Positions 8,777-16,709 of a DNA stretch of 64,000 nucleotides are shown in pieces; the stretch's first letter is position 1; each line of letters begins with the position of its first letter. Both the position numbers and the translations under genes were made by a program. The notes below the pieces were generated by a model, which did no database searches, was not told where the DNA came from, and saw only the letters and a list, made by a program, of their open reading frames with translations. This stretch comes from JALEFZ01 sp038527485 (GTDB taxonomy: Bacteria; Bacteroidota; Bacteroidia; J057): NCBI GenBank assembly GCA_038527485.1, contig JBCBFT010000011.1:37225-101224 (forward strand), written 5' to 3'.

Positions 8777-9841
8777 CTACTGTTTAAAAATTACTTTAAA
8801 AGGAATTTCACTGCTAGTAAATAAATCTCTGAAATCTTCAATAGATAATTTTAGCATAGCTGATAGTTCCTCGTCTGTATATTCAAGTCCCTGTCTATGA
8901 GCTTCAATTATTTCATCTACTAGTCTGGGGTTATCAAGTGGTACATCAAATGGTTCTTTCTTTACATAGCCTCGCCTGCTAAGTTCAATATATAAGTTTC
9001 TACTTTGCTTTGAATCAATAATCTTTAATGTTGTAGCTCTCATAATGATTGCCTTCATTGAAACATACCAATACTTCTTTAAATGCCCTAACTTTGGAAA
9101 TGATATATAAGTCAAATCATTTCTACAGTCTAATTCTGGCATTAGAAATTCAGCTGCAAATCTATCTGCTTCTTTCTCTTCATCTCTTTCAAGATCAATG
9201 TACTTGACCCGCACATGCATCAACAGATGCCCTAATTCATGAGCGATGGTGAAACGCTTTCTGTCATTTGTAGACTTTTGATTAACAAAAATTACTGGTT
9301 GCCCCTTATCTGTAAGTAATGTTATTCCATCAAATTTCTCAGTATCAGGATCAATAAATTGAACTATTACTCCATTTTTCTCTAAAATTTCAATGAGATT
9401 GATAATAGGACCTTTAGGAACTTTTAGAAATGTTCTTGATTTACGGGCTATGGCCTCTGGCTCTATATTAAATCCTAAATCAATAACAGGCATGTCAAAC
9501 ATTGGGATTTCTACTGCATCCAACAATGAATCAATAGCCATTCTGTAAACGTCAAGCTTTGCCTCTAATTTATTTAGTACTTTCTTAGGTAATGATTTTC
9601 TTTTCCTGTAATAGAAGTCACTTAGTGGGGTTTTTACTTGGTCTTGAAAAAAAAAGTCTACAGGAAAGTTTAAATATTTAGCAACTTCTCTCAAAACATC
9701 ATCAGCCATTGGAAGTCCTTCTTTTTCAATTCGGGACAAACTCCCCTGACTTAATCCTTTAATACTTTTAGCTAGAGCTGTTTGAGTTACCCCCCTCATA
9801 TCTCTAGCTAAAGTTATCATTCTAGGATTTATAGTTCTCAT
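8777..9841 (-). CDS. HTH (XRE)-ImmA/IrrE metallopeptidase fusion; candidate antitoxin or regulator
   Basis: 354 aa from the ATG at 9841; an upstream ATG at 9895 would add 18 residues. I choose 9841 because AAGGAGG lies 4 nt before it and the protein then begins directly with the helix-turn-helix (MRTINPRMITLARDMRG...LSQGSLSRIEKEG). Residues 1-70 are an XRE domain. About residues 120-260 are an ImmA/IrrE (COG2856) domain with zinc motif HELGH at 201-205 (FTIAHELGHLLMH) and a downstream EKEADRFAAEFLMP bearing the third ligand. Such proteins are HTH repressors or antitoxins that can cleave partner regulators. The partner is probably the 220-aa gene upstream. Base composition is clearly more AT-rich than its neighbours, suggesting transfer. 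Confidence 0.87.
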   Translation of the reverse strand: MRTINPRMITLARDMRGVTQTALAKSIKGLSQGSLSRIEKEGLPMADDVLREVAKYLNFPVDFFFQDQVKTPLSDFYYRKRKSLPKKVLNKLEAKLDVYRMAIDSLLDAVEIPMFDMPVIDLGFNIEPEAIARKSRTFLKVPKGPIINLIEILEKNGVIVQFIDPDTEKFDGITLLTDKGQPVIFVNQKSTNDRKRFTIAHELGHLLMHVRVKYIDLERDEEKEADRFAAEFLMPELDCRNDLTYISFPKLGHLKKYWYVSMKAIIMRATTLKIIDSKQSRNLYIELSRRGYVKKEPFDVPLDNPRLVDEIIEAHRQGLEYTDEELSAMLKLSIEDFRDLFTSSEIPFKVIFKQ

Positions 9842-9944
9842 ATAGCCTCCTTTTCTGCATAAAACAATAAAATCTAATATGCAGTCATTGTTCATTAAGA
9901 AATTTTAAACAATACAGCAACCAAATATAATCACTTCTTAAAAT

Positions 9945-10607
9945 TTATTCTGCCTTTTTCCTTTTCAGTCCTTTCTTTATCTTAACTAATGGTTTTTGAT
10001 TCAATTCTTTAGATTTTGAATTTAAGCTAATGTTCTTAGCCAAAGGCTGTTTATTAGCGACAAGTAAATTCAGGTCGATTTCCCATTCCTTATCTGTGGT
10101 GCCAACAAGCTTAACAGCATAGATGCCCGTAATCTTATTCCAATGTTTATTAACAGTGTAACCAATAAAGATGTTAGGATTAACATCTTCTGAGTTATCG
10201 CTTAGTTGATTCTTTATCAAATAATCATTCTTAGTTAAAATGTTTCTTGGTTGGTGATACTTATCTAGCTTCTTAAAATAAATTTTAAACTTCCCCGCTA
10301 AATTGAGGTAAAATCTCTCATTTCTTCCAACTTCTACTATTGTATCTTTAGGATTAACTTTTTGAACACCATATGTATCAACTAAGTTGCCTCTAATATT
10401 TGCATTCATTTCGACAGGACACCAATTGGGAGTAATTGAATACGTTCGCCTTTCATCCCGACGTGTAACCATTTCATGAAATGATCTATCCATCAAATTT
10501 AATATTTTACTTGCTTCAGGCTCAATCATTTTAATGAACTCCTCCCTTGTAGTATTTCTACGCGTACTAAATTCATTGGGATCAAAAAAGAACAGTTGCT
10601 TATTCAT
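9945..10607 (-). CDS. Unknown protein paired with HTH-ImmA gene; candidate toxin
   Basis: 220 aa, no domain I recognise. It opens MNKQLFFFDPNEFSTRRN, has a central mixed alpha/beta region with many aromatic and basic residues, and ends in a lysine-rich tail (KSKELNQKPLVKIKKGLKRKKAE) that could bind nucleic acid. No signal peptide or membrane segment. It precedes the HTH-ImmA gene on the same strand by 103 bp. AT-rich like its partner and unlike the rest of the window. Two-gene units of an uncharacterised protein plus an HTH-ImmA protein include toxin-antitoxin and anti-phage pairs, so a toxin role is plausible but not shown. Confidence 0.65.
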   Translation of the reverse strand: MNKQLFFFDPNEFSTRRNTTREEFIKMIEPEASKILNLMDRSFHEMVTRRDERRTYSITPNWCPVEMNANIRGNLVDTYGVQKVNPKDTIVEVGRNERFYLNLAGKFKIYFKKLDKYHQPRNILTKNDYLIKNQLSDNSEDVNPNIFIGYTVNKHWNKITGIYAVKLVGTTDKEWEIDLNLLVANKQPLAKNISLNSKSKELNQKPLVKIKKGLKRKKAE

Positions 10608-10656
10608 TTAATATTAATTTTTATGCTACAACAATAGCAATAAAAATATTTTTTTC

Positions 10657-10691
10657 AAAAAAGTTGGGATTTTTTTTTGAAAAAAGTTGGG
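10657..10691. promoter_or_regulatory. Direct-repeat operator candidate upstream of the AT-rich two-gene unit
   Basis: Two exact 12-bp direct repeats AAAAAAGTTGGG at 10657-10668 and 10680-10691 start 23 bp apart, about two helical turns. They lie 50-84 bp upstream of the 220-aa gene start on its promoter side. A site of this spacing would suit dimeric XRE repressor binding and autoregulation by the HTH-ImmA protein. This is inference from position. Confidence 0.45.
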
Positions 10692-10740
10692 TACTCAGAT
10701 ACCAGCTATTCTTTCTTTACCACCAAAGACAAACCCCAAG

Positions 10741-11367
10741 TTACGTAATGATGTATTTCTTCATGACTCCCCTAATCGCCTCTTTCACTTTTTCTTCCGT
10801 TTCTGCTATGGTATAATCCGACGTATGAATATGTGTTAATGTTTGAGGATGATCTACCAGATTCTGTTCGATCCATTGGTTAAAGTTGATGTGGTCTTGA
10901 ATGTAGGCTTCGCTGCCACTGCTTCGCCACCAAGGACGCGCTTTGAGACGCGTCTCTGTATCTTCAGGTGTATAGGTCAGTACGATGTAGTGAATATCTC
11001 GAAAGTAACGCTTCTCAACGCTATCCTTCAGGTGTTCAGGAATGATGGTTCCCTCAAGCACCACAGGTTTTCCTGCCTGCATGACATTCTTGGCGACACG
11101 TAGCATGAGTTCCTGCGCTTTTCCTTTGATCCCATCGATCCAAAAGAGATCTGTCTCAATGAGAACGACTTCTTTGAAGCCTTGCAGAAGCCTGTAGCCG
11201 ATGGTACTTTTGCCGACACCGCTGGGTCCTGTCAGACAAAACAAGGGTAGGCTCACAAAGGGAACGTCAAACTCACAAGCTGGACAAGTGGCGAAGCTCC
11301 CTTCAGGTGTGTGCGTGACGACTTTGTCCACATGATAGTGGCCACAGTTGGGACAGATGTTGAACAT
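10741..11367 (-). CDS. Zinc-ribbon plus P-loop kinase/ATPase protein
   Basis: 208 aa. The N-terminus is a four-Cys zinc ribbon (C5, C8 in CPNCGH; C28, C31 in CPACEF) joined directly to a P-loop domain with Walker A GPSGVGKST at 47-55. Later motifs include VVLIETDLFWID and VVLEGTIIPEHL, and a region RYFRDIHYIVLTYTPEDTETRLKARPWW that resembles the lid of nucleoside or AAA_33-type kinases. It probably phosphorylates a small molecule or nucleotide, or a nucleic acid end; substrate unknown. Start at 11367 (MFNICPNCG) includes the first Cys pair. It is 48 bp downstream of the alpha/beta hydrolase gene on the same strand. Confidence 0.7.
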   Translation of the reverse strand: MFNICPNCGHYHVDKVVTHTPEGSFATCPACEFDVPFVSLPLFCLTGPSGVGKSTIGYRLLQGFKEVVLIETDLFWIDGIKGKAQELMLRVAKNVMQAGKPVVLEGTIIPEHLKDSVEKRYFRDIHYIVLTYTPEDTETRLKARPWWRSSGSEAYIQDHINFNQWIEQNLVDHPQTLTHIHTSDYTIAETEEKVKEAIRGVMKKYIIT

Positions 11368-11415
11368 GGAGGGTTAGGTGTGTAGGTGTCTGGGAAGGTA
11401 TCCGACATGCGGAGA

Positions 11416-12234
11416 TTATCCCAGGAAAGATTCGATTAACCTTACGGTTTGCTCGTCGCGTAGGATACGGAAGTGGCCTGTATTGGCAATCTTCACCAGT
11501 CGGGCGACCTTCCAAGCATCGGCGACGGACTCCGACTGGGATACAGGAATGACCTTATCGTTCTCATCATGGATGATCAAAGCTTCGCCCACATTGAGTT
11601 CGTTAGAGTAGGTGCTGACAGCGAGATCATAGGGATCATACCCTGTCTCTTCTGCAATTCGATTCATCAACCGCTTTTGTGTACGCATGGATACCCCTAC
11701 CTTCTCCGAAACATCTTTTACTCTATCTTCAAATCTGTCGGGGGTCGTGATCATGACCAGTTTATCCAGATGAATGTCCTTTCGATTCCACAAACCAAAA
11801 GAAGTCGCCACACTCCCAAAAGAATGGCTGATGGCATCGTCCGCCTCAAATCGTTCGAGCAAAGCCGAGACAACCTCTCCAAACTCAAATAAACTGGTAT
11901 CTCCCTTCGAACTAAATCCATGGGAAGGGCCATCAAAGGCATACACAGTGTAACCCAAAGCTATGAGTGGCTCGATGAGCATCCCAAAATTGGCTCCCTG
12001 ACCTTCCCAGCCGTGAATCAATAGGATGTTACGGGTGCCATTGCCCCACTTATAAGTCCTGATCTGAAAACCTACGATCTCCACATCTTCTTTTTCAGCC
12101 TTCGCAATTGCTTCCTCCTCAAAGGGACGGAGTTTGTGAAACCGAGGATTCGTCAAAAACTTATAGGCGAGATTGGCCGTCCAAGAAGGAGCGATTCGGT
12201 CTGCAAGTTGAATGAAGGGGCGAAGGTTATTCAT
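11416..12234 (-). CDS. Alpha/beta hydrolase
   Basis: 272 aa. Oxyanion-hole motif ILLIHGWEGQGANFG, nucleophile elbow SHSFGS (Ser within G/S-x-S-x-G), acid in LIIHDENDKVIP, and His in IANTGHFRILRD complete an alpha/beta-hydrolase catalytic set. No signal peptide, so cytoplasmic. The substrate is unknown; the family covers esterases, lipases and thioesterases. It is followed on the same strand by the zinc-ribbon kinase gene. Confidence 0.87.
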   Translation of the reverse strand: MNNLRPFIQLADRIAPSWTANLAYKFLTNPRFHKLRPFEEEAIAKAEKEDVEIVGFQIRTYKWGNGTRNILLIHGWEGQGANFGMLIEPLIALGYTVYAFDGPSHGFSSKGDTSLFEFGEVVSALLERFEADDAISHSFGSVATSFGLWNRKDIHLDKLVMITTPDRFEDRVKDVSEKVGVSMRTQKRLMNRIAEETGYDPYDLAVSTYSNELNVGEALIIHDENDKVIPVSQSESVADAWKVARLVKIANTGHFRILRDEQTVRLIESFLG

Positions 12235-12395
12235 GGGATGGAGTGTTTATAGGGACATGTTAAGCATTCCTATCGGGTATCACAAGAAAAAGGGCCGCAT
12301 ATGCTGCGTACCCTTCGGCAACTCCATGTCCCCACATGAATTCTCTTTACGTAGAAGACAGATTGAACGTCCCTCATCCACAGATTTTTCTCTTG

Positions 12396-12824
12396 CTATC
12401 TCTTTCCCCACAGGTGAATGGTTCCTCGCCCGGCAGCAAGGTTCTTTGTATCATAGTAAAATACGACTTTCTGGATCACACGCTTGTTTCCTTTCAGGTC
12501 GAGGACTCTTGTTTCGCCTCCGCGCGGGATATTCATCCGTACATTGAGTGATTGCTTTTGCCCGTTGCGGTAGTGGACGATGACTCTGTGCAAATTGATG
12601 GGCGACCCTGTGATCTTTAGTTTTAAGCCTGAGAATACACCTTCTCTTACTGTGACAGGAATCTCGTCGCGATCGAGACGGAAATTGACTTTGCGTGAGC
12701 CGAGTCTCTCCCAGCGGGGTGGGAAGGGAGCGGATTCTTCAGCAGGTGTGAAGGCCCAAAAGGCAGGAAGGCTTACGAGGATGAGAAGTAAAAAGGCGAA
12801 TTTCTTAGCAATTACAGTGTTCAT
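12396..12824 (-). CDS. Secreted DUF2541-like protein
   Basis: 142 aa from the ATG at 12824 (MNTVIAKKFAFLLLILV), which puts a clean signal peptide at the N-terminus ending near FWAF/TPAEES; the longer frame to 12887 adds 21 unlikely residues. The mature part has beta strands with WERLGSRKVNF, LKLKITGSPINLHRVIVHYRNG and RVIQKVVFYYDT, matching my recollection of DUF2541-type proteins, probably a periplasmic beta-sandwich. Function unknown. Stands alone between the hydrolase and DUF2461 genes. Confidence 0.7.
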   Translation of the reverse strand: MNTVIAKKFAFLLLILVSLPAFWAFTPAEESAPFPPRWERLGSRKVNFRLDRDEIPVTVREGVFSGLKLKITGSPINLHRVIVHYRNGQKQSLNVRMNIPRGGETRVLDLKGNKRVIQKVVFYYDTKNLAAGRGTIHLWGKR

Positions 12825-13017
12825 TGATGAAAAATGTTTAGATGTTCTTTTTATGAAATACATCTTTTGGATCATGTACGTAATCAAACGTTTAATCCCA
12901 TTTTGCTAAAACCAACGAACGTGTCACCCTTTCAAACCAGCGTGTAGAAGAAGGGTATGTTTGTGTAGGGAAAATGAGAGGAAGTAGTTTTTTTTGGATG
13001 AAAATGAATGACATGCA

Positions 13018-13725
13018 TCAAATCAACTGGATGCCACTCGAAAACCCCTCTTGTTTTTTTTCCTCTATGGAAAGCGCCTCTACCAAAAAATCATAGAAAG
13101 GCTTAAATACACGAAAACCTTCTGCGATCACTTGAGGAGCGTCTTCCTGCATCAGCACCTCATGCGTCAGCTGATGAGAGGTCGTAAAAGTCTTGTGGTT
13201 CAATAAATGAATATAGGGATGGTCCTTGGGATAGTCGCGTGGGCTTGACTTGAGTTTTTTTCCCTCGATCCCTCCAAAGTACCTTTGAAAGTCCTCCTCC
13301 TGAATGATGGCTTCGAGTCTTTCTCCTTCCAAATCAATTTTTGCACGGATCTTGGCCATCGGTTCTCCTGTAGGATACCAGGAACCCCCTGCCAAGAAGC
13401 AATTGCCAGGCTGAATGTGAAGATAGTAATCGGGCAGATAGCTCCTGTGTGCATCGTCTTTGCTGAATATCGCACCCATGAAATGCTTGTAAGGCGTCTT
13501 GTCTTTGGAGAAACGAAGGTTGCGATTGATGCGGAGAATGGACTTGCTGGGCTTGGACATACGAACGTGTGGTTCAAAGACCCCCATCTCATCTAGGATC
13601 TCTTGGATTAGATGTAGCAGGTCGACACGCGCAGCTTCATATCGACTACGGTTTGCCTCCATCCATTCACGGGTATTATTTTCTTTAAGATCTACGAGAA
13701 ATTCAAATATATCGGAATTCAGCAT
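13018..13725 (-). CDS. DUF2461 (TIGR02453) family protein
   Basis: 235 aa. Family hallmarks are visible: FLVDLKENNTREWMEANRSRYEAAR at the N-terminus, then RINRNLRFSKDKTPYKHFMGA, YYLHIQPGNCFLAGGSWYP and PRDYPKDHPYIHLLNHKTF. The family is widespread in bacteria and its biochemical role is not established. Length and order agree with full-length members. Monocistronic as far as can be seen. Confidence 0.9.
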   Translation of the reverse strand: MLNSDIFEFLVDLKENNTREWMEANRSRYEAARVDLLHLIQEILDEMGVFEPHVRMSKPSKSILRINRNLRFSKDKTPYKHFMGAIFSKDDAHRSYLPDYYLHIQPGNCFLAGGSWYPTGEPMAKIRAKIDLEGERLEAIIQEEDFQRYFGGIEGKKLKSSPRDYPKDHPYIHLLNHKTFTTSHQLTHEVLMQEDAPQVIAEGFRVFKPFYDFLVEALSIEEKKQEGFSSGIQLI

Positions 13726-14058
13726 AAATTTTCTTTAACAGCAGCTATAAAAAACAGGAAAAGTTCACTCCTTAAATAATTGACAGCCAATTAATTAAAA
13801 ATATTATTTCTTGCTTTTCATACGTTTCACACCTTATTTCAACTTCAAAAATCTATCGATTGTTCCCTCTGATTATTTTTCTTTACACGCTTGCAAAAGC
13901 GCTCGACACGCGATGAAAGCCTTTGCCACGCGCTTGCACAGTCCCACACGATTTCGCCAAACGATGCCTTTTTTCTCCCGTTAAATTAAACCGTGGGAGA
14001 CACAGAAAACATCTTCCCCACCTCCAAACCGTTTCAATTTCAACTAAACCTAATTGTC
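13726..14058. other. Intergenic region, divergent promoters expected
   Basis: 333 bp between the divergent DUF2461 and DUF6515-like genes. AT-rich near the DUF2461 side. No RNA gene, repeat or convincing TAnnTTTG promoter box was found. Confidence 0.6.
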
Positions 14059-14682
14059 ATGAAGAGTCTCAAACATTTACTCCTTTTTACTGCTCTTACT
14101 TTTATGATCTTTGGGTCTGACGTCATGGCACAGCGCAGAGGTCGGGATACCCAAACCAGAACGACAACCACCCGCTCCTCTCGTGATGCGACGACTTACG
14201 CGCAGCCTCAACGCTCTTACTCTGAGCACCCACGTGATCGCCACTATCAGCATCAGCAGCCGCAGTATCAGCAACCACAGCGCCCACGCCAGCAGCAGCC
14301 TCGATACTATGCGGGTAACAATCGTCCACAGCGGGTTTACTACAACAACCCAAACTACCATCACGATCCTTATGCCTATTACTATTACGGCAACGATCAC
14401 CTCTACCACTGTGAGTCTCAGCGTGTCGTTCACTTACCTTCTCGTGCGCGTGCTGTATACTTCCAAGGAGGAACCTTTTACTATGCCCAAGGCATGTTCT
14501 ACCAGCCCGTTCGCAGAGGATTTCAGGTTATCGTACCACCCGTAGGTTTGTATATGGACTTTCTGCCTCGTCGTGCTAGAGCATTCTACGCTTACAACCG
14601 ACAGTACTTTGAGCACAATGGCATCTTCTTCAAGAAGGCACGTCGTAGACCAGGATTCGTAGTAGTAGATTGCCCTTGGTAG
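14059..14682 (+). CDS. Secreted Tyr/Arg/Gln-rich protein, DUF6515-like
   Basis: 207 aa from the ATG at 14059, which gives a signal peptide MKSLKHLLLFTALTFMIFG...VMAQ. The mature N-terminus is a repetitive Gln/Pro/Arg/Tyr/His segment (about 45-110: HYQHQQPQYQQPQRPRQQQ), then an ordered C-terminal part with RAVYFQGGTFYYAQGMFYQPV, VIVPPVGLYMDFLP and YFEHNGIFFKK. The GTFYY/VVPPVG pattern is that of Bacteroidota DUF6515 proteins, presumed envelope proteins of unknown function. An upstream in-frame ATG at 13993 would bury the signal peptide and is rejected. Confidence 0.8.
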   Translation: MKSLKHLLLFTALTFMIFGSDVMAQRRGRDTQTRTTTTRSSRDATTYAQPQRSYSEHPRDRHYQHQQPQYQQPQRPRQQQPRYYAGNNRPQRVYYNNPNYHHDPYAYYYYGNDHLYHCESQRVVHLPSRARAVYFQGGTFYYAQGMFYQPVRRGFQVIVPPVGLYMDFLPRRARAFYAYNRQYFEHNGIFFKKARRRPGFVVVDCPW

Positions 14683-14716
14683 TCAGATTTAGAGAAATAA
14701 GCAATTATCGTTTTTG

Positions 14717-14762
14717 TATATATCCCGTCCCCTTGCCTTTTGAAGGTGAGGGGATATTTACG
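14717..14762 (+). terminator. Hairpin after the DUF6515-like gene
   Basis: Stem CCCCTTGCCTT/AAGGTGAGGGG with a 3-nt loop and an inner mismatch, 35 bp or so after the stop. Only a weak T-rich tail follows, so termination efficiency is uncertain. Confidence 0.5.
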
Positions 14763-15094
14763 TAGATGAAGTGAGGCGTGACAGAAAGGGCACGTAGTCA
14801 AGATCTTATCATAGCCTAATTTCTTTTGCGACGATCTAGTGTTATTAGTTGGGAAACTAACAAATTGAGGTGTGGAGTTGGATGACTACGCAAAGCGGTG
14901 AAATATTTAGTTGGGTCTGTTGACAAGTCAGCACATTCCCCTCTTTATCCTTGACTTTATTTTTATATCTTTTATAAATTGAAAATTCATCTTAAAAAAT
15001 AAGAGAGATGTGAAGAGCATAGGCCTTGAGGCAGATCTTTTTACAACTATCAGGACATACACAATATTCGCATATTTCTACGTTTTAACATCCA
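14763..15094. other. Intergenic region with a promoter-like pair
   Basis: About 330 bp before the 156-aa gene. TTGACT at 14951-14956 and TATAAA at 14973-14978 are 16 bp apart and could form a promoter, though Bacteroidota usually use TTTG and TAnnTTTG. Nothing else was recognised. Confidence 0.35.
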
Positions 15095-15565
15095 ATGAAG
15101 AAGACATTAGAAGTAAAAGATGAAAAGGGAAAGAGTTTCATGACCTTTTATTTTGATGGAGATGCAAAAGAACAAATAGCCCTGATCAAAAAGTACCTTT
15201 TCAATCATACCTTGTTCCTCCTGCACATGGCGGCCTTTGATTATCGCAACATGAAGGACAAGGATATTTTCCACTTCTCGGGGCTTTTCTATAGTAGGAC
15301 CCGAGAAATTCTCCATGCTGCTACACAGATCCTCATTGAAGACATTTCTCAATTCCCCCCGCTTGTCATTATACATATTCAGGTGCTTCGAAGGAAACTG
15401 ACCAAGATCTTGGGAGCTGACTGCTTCGATAAGATCAAACACCAGACTGAACCCTGGCTAGACATCAACGCTCAAGCCAAATCTATTTTGGATGCTTTGG
15501 GATTGCAGCCTATTTCTCCTGTGGACTTCGAGGAGTCAGAAGATGTAGATATCAGTTGGATTTAA
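15095..15565 (+). CDS. Hypothetical protein, 156 aa
   Basis: No family recognised. Soluble, mixed charge, no signal peptide. It begins with two short beta strands (TLEVKDEKGKSFMTFYFDGD), then a largely helical region (IALIKKYLFNHTLFLLHMAAFDYRN, shown in part) and an acidic tail (VDFEESEDVDISWI). Convergent with the M23 peptidase gene, 82 bp apart. Codon use resembles the neighbourhood, so it is likely real. Confidence 0.6.
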   Translation: MKKTLEVKDEKGKSFMTFYFDGDAKEQIALIKKYLFNHTLFLLHMAAFDYRNMKDKDIFHFSGLFYSRTREILHAATQILIEDISQFPPLVIIHIQVLRRKLTKILGADCFDKIKHQTEPWLDINAQAKSILDALGLQPISPVDFEESEDVDISWI

Positions 15566-15647
15566 GCATCTACAACTCAATCTTGACTGTCAGCTTCATT
15601 GGCGACCTGAAGATTAACCATGCTGCTCCATCACGCTGGCTTCTTCC

Positions 15648-16493
15648 TCAGTTCTCCATCCACTGATACCGCTCAAGTGTCTTCACTTTATAGTTTCCAA
15701 TGGAGTCCAAAGGATACGATTGGAGCCCCCGCTTCCCTTTATCCGCTTTCAACACATTGAAATGAAGGTGTTCTTCTGTGGTCTGTCCTGTTTTTCCACT
15801 TAATCCGATGGGCTGGCCTACTGTCACGTATTGCCCTGCTTCTACTAAGCTGCCGTCTTGCATGAGGTGCCCATACATCGTAAATAGATGTGAAGTTGTA
15901 TCATAGATCATGACCTGATTTACATAAGGCTTCCATTTATCTCCTGATCCCCAACCCGTATATCCGTCAATCACTGCTACCACATAGCCATTTTGAGTGG
16001 AAGTAACTGTATCTCCTATCTCCATTGTAAAATCAAAAGCATATCTCGACAGACCGTAATTATGAGTGGGATTTGAGTTGTTTCCTTGCAATAGTTGATA
16101 ACGTTTATGCTGAGGGTAGGGAAGTTGGGAAATGCTGTGGGCTTGTATCGGAAGGCTGGGATCTCCCCATTTCAAATGGATCTTCATTTTACCTTTTAGA
16201 TTTCCTTGCCCTATGATGCGAATGGTAGTGTCCGCTTTGGCTTCGAGGAGGATGGGTGGAAAATCAATCAACTTTTCATCTACACAACTTAGGAGGAATC
16301 GGTTGGGACAGTCGACAGGATTCGTGATGGTCAATTGATACGTATCATTCTTGTAGCTTTCTTCTATGTCGAGTTTGATCGCATGAAGTTTCTCTTGTGG
16401 CAATGCATGAAAGGAACACTTTCTTACTACAAGCAAGAAAACCCCTATGAATACTACAGGAAGAATGATACTCTTTGGCTTTAAGCCCTTCAT
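15648..16493 (-). CDS. M23 family (LytM) metallopeptidase, membrane-anchored
   Basis: 281 aa. N-terminal hydrophobic segment (IILPVVFIGVFLLVV, about 8-22) acts as anchor or signal; a Cys follows but without a good lipobox. The C-terminal ~130 residues are a LytM/M23 domain: first zinc ligands in THNYGLSRYAFDF (H and D), glycine-rich GYVVAVIDGYTGWGSG, TMYGHLMQ and the final HLHF motif in TEEHLHFNV. All zinc ligands are present, so a peptidoglycan endopeptidase activity is expected. The N-terminal domain (about 35-130) is unrecognised. Confidence 0.88.
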   Translation of the reverse strand: MKGLKPKSIILPVVFIGVFLLVVRKCSFHALPQEKLHAIKLDIEESYKNDTYQLTITNPVDCPNRFLLSCVDEKLIDFPPILLEAKADTTIRIIGQGNLKGKMKIHLKWGDPSLPIQAHSISQLPYPQHKRYQLLQGNNSNPTHNYGLSRYAFDFTMEIGDTVTSTQNGYVVAVIDGYTGWGSGDKWKPYVNQVMIYDTTSHLFTMYGHLMQDGSLVEAGQYVTVGQPIGLSGKTGQTTEEHLHFNVLKADKGKRGLQSYPLDSIGNYKVKTLERYQWMEN

Positions 16494-16623
16494 CTACTCG
16501 TATTTTGTGTAAAATACTTTTTTCAGGAATGATTATCACAAATAATTTTATAAAGATGGGATAGATTGGGTTAATAGGTACAAGAACGAGCCTAACGCAC
16601 CAGAAAGGATTTCCCTCACCCCC

Positions 16624-16662
16624 ATAAAAAAATCGACCATTCTTATTCAGAACAGTCGATTA
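16624..16662 (-). terminator. Terminator of the PPIase-surA-moxR operon
   Basis: On the minus strand AATCGAC pairs with GTCGATT, with a second inner helix, and is followed by TTTTTTT. It sits about 50 bp after the moxR stop. Confidence 0.8.
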
Positions 16663-16709
16663 CTATTTCTAGAAGAGACAGCCAAGGCTGAATCCTTGTC
16701 AGTTCAAAT

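Noticed and set aside
14077..14433. Minus-strand frames opposite the Gln/Tyr-rich protein
   Set aside because: They mirror the low-complexity codons of the DUF6515-like gene; the Val/Ile-rich translation is an artefact.
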